Shown here piece by piece: positions 44,229-52,334 of a DNA stretch of 64,000 nucleotides. Below the pieces are notes generated by a model, which worked only from the letters and a program-made list of their open reading frames with translations, was not told where the DNA came from and ran no database searches. Position numbers and translations under genes: made by a program. This DNA comes from DAIQNV01 sp038748775 (GTDB lineage Bacteria; Planctomycetota; Phycisphaerae; Phycisphaerales; UBA1924). The stretch is taken from NCBI GenBank assembly GCA_038748775.1, contig JBCDIT010000005.1:248001-312000 (forward strand). Reading direction: 5' to 3'. The first letter of the stretch is position 1; every line of letters starts with the position of its first letter.

Positions 44229-45566
44229 TCAGACCAGGAGCGTCGCCGGGTTCTCCAACAGTTCCTTGACGGTGGACAGGTACTGGGCCGCCATTGCCCC
44301 ATCGATGATGCGGTGGTCGGACGACATGGTCATCGCCATCTCTTCGCCGATCTCGATCTCGACTTCCCCGTCGTCGCTCTTGGCGACGAAGGGCTTCTCG
44401 ACCGAGCGGCCCACGGCGAGGATCGCCGCGTTGGGCGGGTTGACGATCGCGGTGAAGTTGTCGACGCCGAACATGCCCAGGTTGGAGATGGTGAAGGTGC
44501 TGTCGGACATCTCCTCGATGCTCAGGCCCTTGTCGCGTGCCTTCTTGGCGAGACGCTTGGTCTCGGCCGAGATGTCACGCAAACCGCGGCGGTCAGCGTC
44601 GCGGATGGTCGCGACGACGAGCCCGCCGCCGCGTTCCTGCGGCAGGGCGACGGCGACGCCGATGTTGACCTGGCCGTGGAGCTTGATGGCGGGGCCGTTT
44701 GGTTCCCAGCTTGAGTTTGTGAAGGGATGCTGGTGCATCGCGAGGGCGCACGCTCGGACGATGAAGTCGTTCACCGAGAGCTTGACGCCTTGGGGCACGA
44801 GCTGCTCGTTGAGCTGCGCACGGAGTGAACTGAGCTTGTCGAGACGGGCCGAGACGGTAACGACGTAGTGCGGGATGGTCTGCTTGGACTCGACGAGGCG
44901 CTTCGCGATCGTTGTGCGCATGTTCGAAAGCGGGACGAGCTTGTCTTCGAGAGCGGCGCCGACCGCGGGGAGCGGCGCCGGAACCGGTGCAGCCGGAGCC
45001 GCCGTGGCGGGCGCGGGAGCGGGCGTGGCGCCCCCGCCGGCGATGACCGCTTCGACGTCCTTGCGGACGATGCGGCCCGACGGGCCCGACCCGTTGATCG
45101 AGGCGAGGTCGATGTTATTTTCCTGGGCCACCTTCCGGGCGAGGGGGCTCGCGAAGACGCGGCCGCCGGTGCCGTTGGCCGCGGCGGCGCCGTTCGAGGC
45201 GGGGGCCTCGGGAGCGGGCGGTGGGGCGGTCGCGGTCGCTGTTGCCGACGTAGTGTCCGAGCCTCCGGCGGCCTTCGCGGCGGGAGCGGCGCTCCCAACA
45301 GCCTTGGCGGCCTCAGCGACATCCTCGCCGTCCTCCGCGATCACGAGGATCATGGTGCCGACGTCGACGGTCTCGCCCTCGCCCACGGCGAGTTTCGCGA
45401 CGGTCCCATCGTCGAACGACTGGAGTTCCATGGTCGCCTTGTCGGTTTCGATGTCCGCAACGACGTCGCCCGAGCTGACCTTGTCGCCCTCTTTGACGTG
45501 CCAGGAAACGACGGTGCCTTGCTCCATTGTGTCTGAAAGGCGGGGCATGGTCACTTCGACGGGCAT
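44229..45566 (-). CDS. Dihydrolipoamide acetyltransferase, E2 of pyruvate dehydrogenase
   Basis: 445 aa. N-terminal lipoyl domain with the lipoylated Lys in ETDKATMELQ, an Ala/Pro/Thr-rich linker, the peripheral subunit-binding domain (FASPLARKVAQENNID to SGPSGRIVRKDVE), a second Ala/Pro linker, and a catalytic domain with the active-site His in SSDHRIIDGAMAAQYL. Transfers acetyl groups to CoA. GGAG precedes the ATG by seven bases. It is the distal PDH gene, separated from E1 by three unrelated genes on this strand and a further gene on the other. No E3 in the window. Confidence 0.94.
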   Translation of the reverse strand: MPVEVTMPRLSDTMEQGTVVSWHVKEGDKVSSGDVVADIETDKATMELQSFDDGTVAKLAVGEGETVDVGTMILVIAEDGEDVAEAAKAVGSAAPAAKAAGGSDTTSATATATAPPPAPEAPASNGAAAANGTGGRVFASPLARKVAQENNIDLASINGSGPSGRIVRKDVEAVIAGGGATPAPAPATAAPAAPVPAPLPAVGAALEDKLVPLSNMRTTIAKRLVESKQTIPHYVVTVSARLDKLSSLRAQLNEQLVPQGVKLSVNDFIVRACALAMHQHPFTNSSWEPNGPAIKLHGQVNIGVAVALPQERGGGLVVATIRDADRRGLRDISAETKRLAKKARDKGLSIEEMSDSTFTISNLGMFGVDNFTAIVNPPNAAILAVGRSVEKPFVAKSDDGEVEIEIGEEMAMTMSSDHRIIDGAMAAQYLSTVKELLENPATLLV

Positions 45567-45679
45567 ATCGGGTCTCCAGGAGGTGCCGGTTGTGAGGAGA
45601 AGGGTATTGCGCCTCGGGCCCTCGGGCGAGGGGGCTGGGCAACCGGCCTGAATGTGGTCCTGGGAGCGGGCGAAGCCGA

Positions 45680-46519
45680 TCAGGCCGCCGATTCGGCGGA
45701 CAGGGGAGCGAGGTGGGCCAGCAGGGCGTCGTCTTCCTGATACCGCCAGCGGATGGCCTCTTCAAGGTCCGGAGTCACCAGGGCGTTCCGAGAGGGCAGA
45801 ATGCCCTGGGCATTCAGGTCCGCGGCAGGCACATCAGTGAGCGGCGGGCCGTTCCACGCGGCAAGCGCGGACTGCTCGTGTCGTTTGATCTTATCCGTTG
45901 CGACGCCCAACAGGTCGGCGAGCTTTGTGAGGTCGTCGGCCATCCGCTCGACGCGCCCAACGAAATCGAAGTCCCGGTCCAGCGTGAAGCACGTCTGAGG
46001 CTTCCAGTGGGTGTCGAGTTCATCTGACGGGACACGGAGGGTGTAGTGGACAAATTCACGGAACGTGATGCCCCGTGTGCCATCGAGCGGTGCTGCGAGC
46101 GATTCCGCAGAGGAGATTTCTTCGTACATTGCCGCGTTTTCAGGGCGGCCCGGACGTCGAACGACTTTGTCGGCGAAGCCAGACACCAGCCGGGTGACAG
46201 GATCTCGGAGGAAGACGGTGCGGTAGGACGCCTGAAGCGCCTCAAGCCTCGCCTCACGTGAGAGGTTGCTCAGGGAATATTGCTCGGCAGCGACAGGGTG
46301 GACCTCGCTCGGGTGGGCGAGCGTTTCCAGGGGGAACCGCGACGCCGCCAACATGAACCTCTTGAGCGTTTTGCACCCATTCTTCGGGATGGCGCAAAAA
46401 ACGGTGTTGATGGGCTGCGCGAAGTTGTAGAACCACGTGGGAGACCATGACTGGGCCTTCCACTGCAGCTCGCCCGGGAGGGACTCGGTGATTCGATTCT
46501 TGGGTAGGGGAGCGATCAC
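45680..46519 (-). CDS. Sulfotransferase family 2-like protein
   Basis: 279 aa. FCAIPKNGCKTLKRFML matches the PAPS 5'-phosphosulfate loop of carbohydrate (Sulfotransfer_2, HNK-1 type) sulfotransferases. YRTVFLRDPVTRLVSGFADK matches their 3'-phosphate motif (RDPxxRxxSxF). It probably sulfates a surface glycan. The start is GTG at 46519, with GAGGAGG very close upstream. Different family from the sulfotransferase at 19933. It is wedged between PDH genes. Confidence 0.82.
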   Translation of the reverse strand: MIAPLPKNRITESLPGELQWKAQSWSPTWFYNFAQPINTVFCAIPKNGCKTLKRFMLAASRFPLETLAHPSEVHPVAAEQYSLSNLSREARLEALQASYRTVFLRDPVTRLVSGFADKVVRRPGRPENAAMYEEISSAESLAAPLDGTRGITFREFVHYTLRVPSDELDTHWKPQTCFTLDRDFDFVGRVERMADDLTKLADLLGVATDKIKRHEQSALAAWNGPPLTDVPAADLNAQGILPSRNALVTPDLEEAIRWRYQEDDALLAHLAPLSAESAA

Positions 46520-47030
46520 AACCTCCTCGGACGGTGGGAGAAACCCACTTTAGGTGTAACATCGGCGGCGCTTGTCGCGTGTCTTGAGTGAATATCGACA
46601 TCCTCGGAGAGCGTCGGTAGCGTTCGTCGATGAGACCGGTGGCCGAATCGACGTTCTTGGGGTGTTCGGTGGTCGCGTGAACGCTCTCGTCCTTGCCAGG
46701 CACTTCGGGATGCCGGTATCTAAGCTGGGCTGGCTTCGGACTCGTAGGTCTGAAGCGTTGCGTCGTACTAACCGCCTTAGTTGTCGGGGTTGGGGATGGG
46801 TCGATTCACCAGGATGGCTTCTCGCTAATGCTGAGCCGCTTTGTCAACCTCTCCAAGGTTGTAGTGGACGCGGGCGGGTGTGTGTACCGCAAACGAGTCG
46901 CTTGCCGTGATCAAATTCAACGCTTGTTTCCCCCGGTGTCTTTCGAATGCGACGCGCTGATCCAAGTCTCCAGCGAATAACGAGGTCTAGAGGAGAGCTT
47001 TGCGCACGACGAAGCTCGAAAAACCACCGG
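46520..47030. other. 511-base region without a confident gene; three hairpins
   Basis: No open frame here resembles a known protein. GC content is visibly lower than around it. Three consecutive inverted repeats stand out: 46733-46756 (9-bp stem with one G-U pair, 6-base loop), 46767-46781 (5-bp stem) and 46845-46861 (6-bp stem, 5-base loop). A minus-strand frame entering the sulfotransferase leader (46703 down) shows strongly GC-biased third positions for about 40 codons, so a decayed gene is possible. I cannot decide between RNA, gene remnant and spacer. Confidence 0.35.
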
Positions 47031-48263
47031 TCAACGCCGAGGTTCGCGCAGCCAGGTGAGGTATCTCCAAAGCGCTTCGAGCGGGCCCTGGTCGAAGAAC
47101 CTCAGCCATAGGTGCGAAAGGGCGATCTGGGCCGCGAGGGATGCGCAACCGACAAAGAACGTGAGGGTGCTGCCCAGGTACTCGTGTAGACCCAGCCCCC
47201 ATCCGAAGTAGATGAACCCGCCCAAGACCGACGAGAGGATGTAGTTGGTCAGGCCGAGCCTTCCGAAAGGCGCGAGGATGCCCAGGGCCCTGCGCCACAG
47301 CCCGACTTTCCACGCAAGAACAACGCCGCTCGCATAGACGATCATAAACGCGGTTCGGTGGTGTGTTTCGAAGAAGACGGTGGCGACGTACCGATCGGAC
47401 TCGTTGAACTCGATCATGGGCAAGACGTGATTCTTGATGGCCCAGAACGCCAGGCTCACCGTTGCGGCGATGTAGAGGACACCTACCCACCACCTCGCGG
47501 GTCGATCGAGGAGCTTCGCCTTCGCTACGTAGACACCCGCGAGAAAGAGGCCCGGGACCAGGAGCACCCGGCCGACGTTCCAGTTCCAAACCAGGATGTC
47601 GTCGAGAACGACGAAGTTGAACCGGACGTCATCCCAGAAGCTGGGGCTCATCGTGATCTGGTGGATATCGGCCAGCCAGTTTTCCTCTTGGACACGGAAG
47701 TTGAACCCGCTCCCGGTGATCGCGGCATCGGCGAGGGACGCGACGTGAAGTGGAAGAGAGATCAACACGAGAGAAAGAGCCAGCAGCCACGCGGGCGGGA
47801 GCCGACGGACCGCCAAGAGGAAGACACCGAACACGGCATACATGTGCAAGATGTCCCCCGAGAAGAAGACCTCGTGGAACATCCCGAAGCCGAACAGCAG
47901 GGCCATGCGCCAGACGTGCCGCCACACGTAGCGTTGTCCGCGGAGGTGCCTTCGTTTGATCTGAATCCAGAAACTCATCCCAAAGAGCAGAGAAAACAGC
48001 GCGTAAGCCTTGCCCGAGATCATAAAAAAAACCGCTGACATGACTTTGGGGTCGAAGTCGCTCAGCCATTCGGGGGTGTGGTCGGGCGTCCTGAAGACGT
48101 GGAAGTGTTCGATATGGTGAATGATGATGATGCCGACGAGCGCGACGCCGCGCAAGACGTCGATCTCAAGAATGCGTGCCAACGATTGATCCGGGTCTGA
48201 TGCGTTACCTTGTATGGTGCCTTTCGGCATCGCGTCGACCCCTGCTGTATCGAAGCTTGGCAT
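47031..48263 (-). CDS. DUF418-family integral membrane protein
   Basis: About 410 aa (ATG at 48263; ATG at 48230 also possible). The family opening is IDVLRGVALVGIIIIH, followed by FGMSFWIQI, LFGFGMFHEVFFSGDILHMYA, GRLGLTNYILSS and FDQGPLEALWRYLTW, all in DUF418 order. Around ten transmembrane segments. It has more His and Trp than the copy at 14182, and the two are only distantly alike. It lies 102 bases downstream of the PDH E1 beta gene on the same strand. Function unknown. Confidence 0.85.
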   Translation of the reverse strand: MPSFDTAGVDAMPKGTIQGNASDPDQSLARILEIDVLRGVALVGIIIIHHIEHFHVFRTPDHTPEWLSDFDPKVMSAVFFMISGKAYALFSLLFGMSFWIQIKRRHLRGQRYVWRHVWRMALLFGFGMFHEVFFSGDILHMYAVFGVFLLAVRRLPPAWLLALSLVLISLPLHVASLADAAITGSGFNFRVQEENWLADIHQITMSPSFWDDVRFNFVVLDDILVWNWNVGRVLLVPGLFLAGVYVAKAKLLDRPARWWVGVLYIAATVSLAFWAIKNHVLPMIEFNESDRYVATVFFETHHRTAFMIVYASGVVLAWKVGLWRRALGILAPFGRLGLTNYILSSVLGGFIYFGWGLGLHEYLGSTLTFFVGCASLAAQIALSHLWLRFFDQGPLEALWRYLTWLREPRR

Positions 48264-48365
48264 AGCCGCAGCCTATCACGGGACAACCGCATCACCTCCT
48301 CGTGCTCGGAGGCGCCGAGCGGCGGTCACGGTGCCATAGAGCCTGACCGACAGGCCGGGCTTGTA

Positions 48366-49445
48366 TCACCCGTCAATCAGCCCGGTCGCCGCGTCAACAA
48401 TCCGATCCGCGTTGGGCAGGTACGCCGCTTCAAGGTTCTTTGCGTAGGGCGTGGGCACGTCTCGCGTATTGAGGCGTGCGGGCGGGGCGTCGAGATAGTC
48501 GAAGCCGTGCTCGCAGATCTGGGTGACCGTTTCGCTCGCGACGGAACCGAAGGGCCAGCATTGATCGACGACGAGGACCCGGTTGGTCTTCCTGATCGAT
48601 TCGACGATCGCGTCGATATCGAGCGGGCGGATGGTCCGCATGTCGAGCACGTCGCACTCGATCCCGTCGGCGGCGAGGCGTCCGGCGGCTTCCATGCAGA
48701 AGTGAACCGGGCGGCCCCAACTGACCAGCGTGAGGTCGGAGCCTTCACGAGCGCGGTGAGCGCGGCCGAACGGGATGTAGTACTGCTCCTCGGGGACGTG
48801 CGCTTTGTCACCGAGCATGCGCTCGGACTCGAGGAAGAAGACGGGATCTGGATCGCGGATCGCGGTCGCGAGCAGGCCCTTGGCGTCGTAGGGGTTCGAC
48901 GGGATGGCCATCTTCATGCCCGGGACATTGGAGTACTGGCCCTCGACACACCAAGAGTGCGTCGAGCCGAGCTGGCCGCCAGCGCCGTCGTTGCCTCGGA
49001 AGACGATCGGGCAGCCCCATTGCCCGCCCGACATGTAGAGCATCTTGGGGGCGTTGTTGAGGATCTGGTCCGCCGCGACGAAGCTGAACGACCAACTCAT
49101 GAACTCAACGATGGGGATGAGGCCTTGCATCGCGGCGGCGATGGCGGCGCCGGCGAACCCGTTCTCGGAGATCGGCGTGTCGATGATGCGCTTGGGCCCG
49201 AACTCGTCGAGCATACCCTGGCTGATCTTGTACGCGCCGTTGTACTCGGCGACTTCTTCGCCGAGAAGGAAGACCCGCTTGTCGCGGCGCATCTCGTGCG
49301 ACATCGCCTCGCGAAGGGCTTCGCGGAACTGGATGACGCGGTCGCCCTCGCGGCTGGGCAGCTCGTGGTCGGCGAGGAACTCGGGCAGTTCCCACTCGCC
49401 AACGGCGGGGTGGACGGTCGAATCGATTGGGGCGAGGGTCGTCAT
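48366..49445 (-). CDS. Pyruvate dehydrogenase E1 component, beta subunit
   Basis: 359 aa. Forms the heterotetrameric E1 with the alpha subunit at 51022, decarboxylating pyruvate with thiamine diphosphate. Typical segments: FREALREAMSHEMRRD, FLLGEEVAEYNGAYK, GFAGAAIAAAMQGLIPIVEF, and the C-terminal VLVVDQCWPFGSVASE and RLNTRDVPTPYAKNLE. Compared with common E1 beta proteins it has about 35 extra N-terminal residues. GGAG lies seven bases before the ATG. A plus-strand gene separates it from E1 alpha. Confidence 0.93.
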   Translation of the reverse strand: MTTLAPIDSTVHPAVGEWELPEFLADHELPSREGDRVIQFREALREAMSHEMRRDKRVFLLGEEVAEYNGAYKISQGMLDEFGPKRIIDTPISENGFAGAAIAAAMQGLIPIVEFMSWSFSFVAADQILNNAPKMLYMSGGQWGCPIVFRGNDGAGGQLGSTHSWCVEGQYSNVPGMKMAIPSNPYDAKGLLATAIRDPDPVFFLESERMLGDKAHVPEEQYYIPFGRAHRAREGSDLTLVSWGRPVHFCMEAAGRLAADGIECDVLDMRTIRPLDIDAIVESIRKTNRVLVVDQCWPFGSVASETVTQICEHGFDYLDAPPARLNTRDVPTPYAKNLEAAYLPNADRIVDAATGLIDG

Positions 49446-49638
49446 GGAGAAGCTCCGTCCTGGCAGGCCCTCCGTTGGGTCCTGCTACGCATTGTTCGCA
49501 CGACGATAGCGCCGTTCGATCTCCAGGCGGCCAAGATATGTGCGCGGCGGTTGTTCCGGGCTTGCATCGCCCTCGACCGAGCCTCACAACACCCCAAATT
49601 CTGCCCGTCGATCGACGGAGGGGTCGATATCACCCTCC

Positions 49639-50913
49639 ATGAGATGCATCATCGGACGGGATCAGCGTGAACTCATCGAACGCCGAATGTTCCCTGGGTG
49701 CCGCGTTCTGGAGTGGGGATCGGGTGGGTCGACGCTTTGGCTTGCCGACCGGCTTCCGATCGGGTCCGAACTGGTCAGCGTCGACCACCACCCGGCGTGG
49801 CACGAGAAGGTCGTGTCGGCGATTGGCGACCGCGACAACGTGAGCTTGATGCTCGCTGAAGCGAGCGGGCCCCTCGGCCAGAACGCCACAATTGATGAAG
49901 AGGATCCGACGCATCTTGAGCGATACATCTCTGCAGTCGACGGGCAGTCGTTCGATGTCATCCTCGTCGACGGCGTGGCTCGCGGGCACTGTATGGAGCG
50001 AGCGCAGGGCCTGTTGAGCGATGTTGGCACAGTTTTCTTGCACGATGCGCAACGCGATTGGTACGACTGGGCCAAGAAGCTGTTCGTCGAGCACGGCACG
50101 CTCGGATCGTGCGCCGACTATCCGGGCCCTTTGCTGTGGTGGGGCGGGAAGGGGCTGGAGCGTTCGAGGGCGAGCGCCGCTGCGGTGCCCCTGATCGTTT
50201 CGTTCTACACCAAGGGAACGCCCTACGAGCAGGAGGTCGACGGGCTCCGCCAGAGCTGCAAGCGGCTTGGACTCGAGTACCACCTTGGGGCGCTCGAGAG
50301 CACCGGGTCGTGGGAGCGGAACTGCGCGATGAAGCCGGCGTTCATCCGAGACGCGGCGAACAAGTTCGATCGGCCTGTGCTCTGGCTCGACGCCGACGCC
50401 GTGGTGAACCGTCCGCCGGTTTTGGTCGCGGGGGCGGAGATGGACTTCGCGGTGCAGAAAACGCTTGGCTGGGTCTTCAACAGCGCGACGGTGTACCTCA
50501 ACCGCACGCCGCTGGCGAGGCTTCTCCTGGACACCTGGGTCGGCTTGTGCGAGGCGCAACCGGACGTGTGGGATCAGATCCACCTCGATACGGCCTGGGA
50601 GATGGTGACGGCGCGGCACGCGCTCCGCACGCAGTGGCTGCCACAGACGTATACGAAGATCTTCGACATGGACGCGGAGAGACGGCTGGACGGCGCGGAG
50701 CCGGTGATCGAGCAGTTCCAGGCGTCTCGTCGATTTAAGGGTGAGGTGAGCACGCGTGTCGAGAACAAGCCTCAGCAGCATGCCCCGCAGGACCTGATAG
50801 ACGCGAGGTCGGCGTGCCGCGTGCGTCGGTGTTGGTATGACGAACGGTACACGCTGAAGGCCCAAGACCCGGCGGCTGCTGCGTGGAAAGCGCCGGAGCC
50901 GGCGGGCGTGTAA
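49639..50913 (+). CDS. Methyltransferase-like / glycosyltransferase fusion protein
   Basis: 424 aa from the ATG at 49639 (no clear ribosome site). Residues about 1-150 look like a SAM-dependent methyltransferase: CRVLEWGSGGSTLWLADRL (motif I), VSVDHHPAWHEKV and FDVILVDGVARG. From about residue 175 a glycosyltransferase-like domain begins, with VPLIVSFYTKGTPYE, then PVLWLDADAVVNRPP carrying a DxD metal site, and FNSATVYLNRTP. It probably acts on surface polysaccharide. It is transcribed against the PDH genes that flank it on both sides. Confidence 0.75.
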   Translation: MRCIIGRDQRELIERRMFPGCRVLEWGSGGSTLWLADRLPIGSELVSVDHHPAWHEKVVSAIGDRDNVSLMLAEASGPLGQNATIDEEDPTHLERYISAVDGQSFDVILVDGVARGHCMERAQGLLSDVGTVFLHDAQRDWYDWAKKLFVEHGTLGSCADYPGPLLWWGGKGLERSRASAAAVPLIVSFYTKGTPYEQEVDGLRQSCKRLGLEYHLGALESTGSWERNCAMKPAFIRDAANKFDRPVLWLDADAVVNRPPVLVAGAEMDFAVQKTLGWVFNSATVYLNRTPLARLLLDTWVGLCEAQPDVWDQIHLDTAWEMVTARHALRTQWLPQTYTKIFDMDAERRLDGAEPVIEQFQASRRFKGEVSTRVENKPQQHAPQDLIDARSACRVRRCWYDERYTLKAQDPAAAAWKAPEPAGV

Positions 50914-51021
50914 CCGTAGATCCAGGCGTCGCTGACCTCTTCCAGGGCAGCGTTGCCTCGGCGCTCACGCACGCCGATCTGCGGACGGGTCGGCGCCGTC
51001 GTTTCAATCGCTCAGGTCGTT

Positions 51022-52149
51022 CTAGAGCAGCGGGTTCCTACCGCCGTGGTGGTAGGTCTCGTTGGGGCTCAGCCTCGGCATCGGCAGCGCGTAGACGTCG
51101 CTCGCCATCTCGCCTTCAACGCTCGGGACGGTGGCGTTCTCGGCGAAGTCGAGGGCTTGCTTGCAGACGTCCTTGAGCTCTTTCTGCAACGACTTCCACG
51201 CGTCCTCGGTGAGGCAGCCGCGGCCGCCGTCGTCCTTGGGCGTCATGAGGAGGTGGGCGAGCTTGGCGATCGAGTCGCGTTCTTTGAACTCGTCGACCTC
51301 GTCCTTGGTGCGGTACTTCTGCGGGTCGGACATCGAGTGCCCCTGATAGCGGTAGGTCTTGAGATCAACGAAGCCCGGGCGTTGCAGGTCGCGGCACTCG
51401 TCGACGAGCGGCTTCATGTTGTCGTAGACGTTGAGGACGTCGAGCCCGTCGAACTCGATCGCCTTGATCGCGTAGCCCTTGGCCCGGTCGACGAGGTTCT
51501 CGTGGTTGGCGGTGTGGCGCTCGAAGGCGGTGCCCATCGAGTAGCCGTTGTTCTCGACGATGTAGATGACCGGGAGGCCCCAAAGGCTCGCGAGGTTCTG
51601 GGCTTCGTGGAACGCGCCTTGGTCGACGGCGCCGTCGCCCAGGTAACACAGGGTCACACGTTTCTCGCCGGTGCCCAAGACTTCCCATTTGTACCGCTCG
51701 GCGAACGCGAGGCCGGCGCCGAGGGGCGTCTGAGCGCCGACGATCCCGTGACCGCCGAAGAGGTTGTTGGGACGGTCGAACATGTGCATCGAGCCGCCCT
51801 TGCCCTTGGCGCAGCCTTCGAGCTTGCCGAACATCTCGGCCATGCACGCGTTGGGGTGCATGCCTCGCGCCAGGGCATGGCCGTGATCGCGATAGGCGGT
51901 GATCACCGGGTCAGCGTGCTCGACCGATCCGATGGTGCCGACGGCACAGGCTTCCTGACCGGAGTAGATGTGGCAGAAGCCGCCGATCTTGGCCTGCTGG
52001 TAGGCCTGCATCGTGCGGCTCTCGAACTCACGGATGAGCTGCATATCGCGCAGCCACTTGAGCAAGGTCTCGTTGCTGAGCCCGTCGCTCGGGCGCTCGC
52101 CTCCCTCACGGTCGTCGGTGCTGGGGGCGTTCGTCGTGGCCTGCGTCAT
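51022..52149 (-). CDS. Pyruvate dehydrogenase E1 component, alpha subunit
   Basis: 375 aa from the ATG at 52149 (AGGAG six bases upstream), preferred over an upstream start at 52203. Thiamine diphosphate motif: GDGAVDQGAFHEAQNLA followed by IYIVENNGYSMGT. Other landmarks: CHIYSGQEACAVG, YRDHGHALARG, KGKGGSMHMF and RYQGHSMSDPQKYRT, the phosphorylation-loop region in E1 alpha proteins. It pairs with the beta subunit at 48366. Confidence 0.94.
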   Translation of the reverse strand: MTQATTNAPSTDDREGGERPSDGLSNETLLKWLRDMQLIREFESRTMQAYQQAKIGGFCHIYSGQEACAVGTIGSVEHADPVITAYRDHGHALARGMHPNACMAEMFGKLEGCAKGKGGSMHMFDRPNNLFGGHGIVGAQTPLGAGLAFAERYKWEVLGTGEKRVTLCYLGDGAVDQGAFHEAQNLASLWGLPVIYIVENNGYSMGTAFERHTANHENLVDRAKGYAIKAIEFDGLDVLNVYDNMKPLVDECRDLQRPGFVDLKTYRYQGHSMSDPQKYRTKDEVDEFKERDSIAKLAHLLMTPKDDGGRGCLTEDAWKSLQKELKDVCKQALDFAENATVPSVEGEMASDVYALPMPRLSPNETYHHGGRNPLL

Positions 52150-52253
52150 CCGGATCTCCTGCTCATCGGGGTGGGCCCTACGCGCAGAACCACACCCGAA
52201 CACGTGTGAACAGTTTAGGCGCTCCTCCCCTGGTCATCACAGCTTGAGAAAGA

Positions 52254-52306
52254 CCCCGGGCGTCGGTTGTAGCGGGCGGCGAACTCGCTTCAACCGACGC
52301 CCGGGG
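52254..52306 (-). terminator. Long-stem terminator after the S41 protease gene
   Basis: Perfect 16-bp inverted repeat (52254-52269 and 52291-52306) around 21 bases that can themselves pair at the base (AGCG/CGCT). On the minus strand it is followed by TCTTTCTC. It sits 28 bases past the stop codon of the protease gene and 104 bases upstream of the E1 alpha start, so it insulates the two. Confidence 0.7.
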
Positions 52307-52334
52307 CCGGATTCATCGGACTGCCGTCGCTCGG

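Noticed and set aside
48210..49670. Plus-strand open frame of 486 codons
   Set aside because: Antisense to the E1 beta gene, which has unmistakable family motifs.
50953..52209. Plus-strand open frame of 418 codons
   Set aside because: Antisense to the E1 alpha gene.
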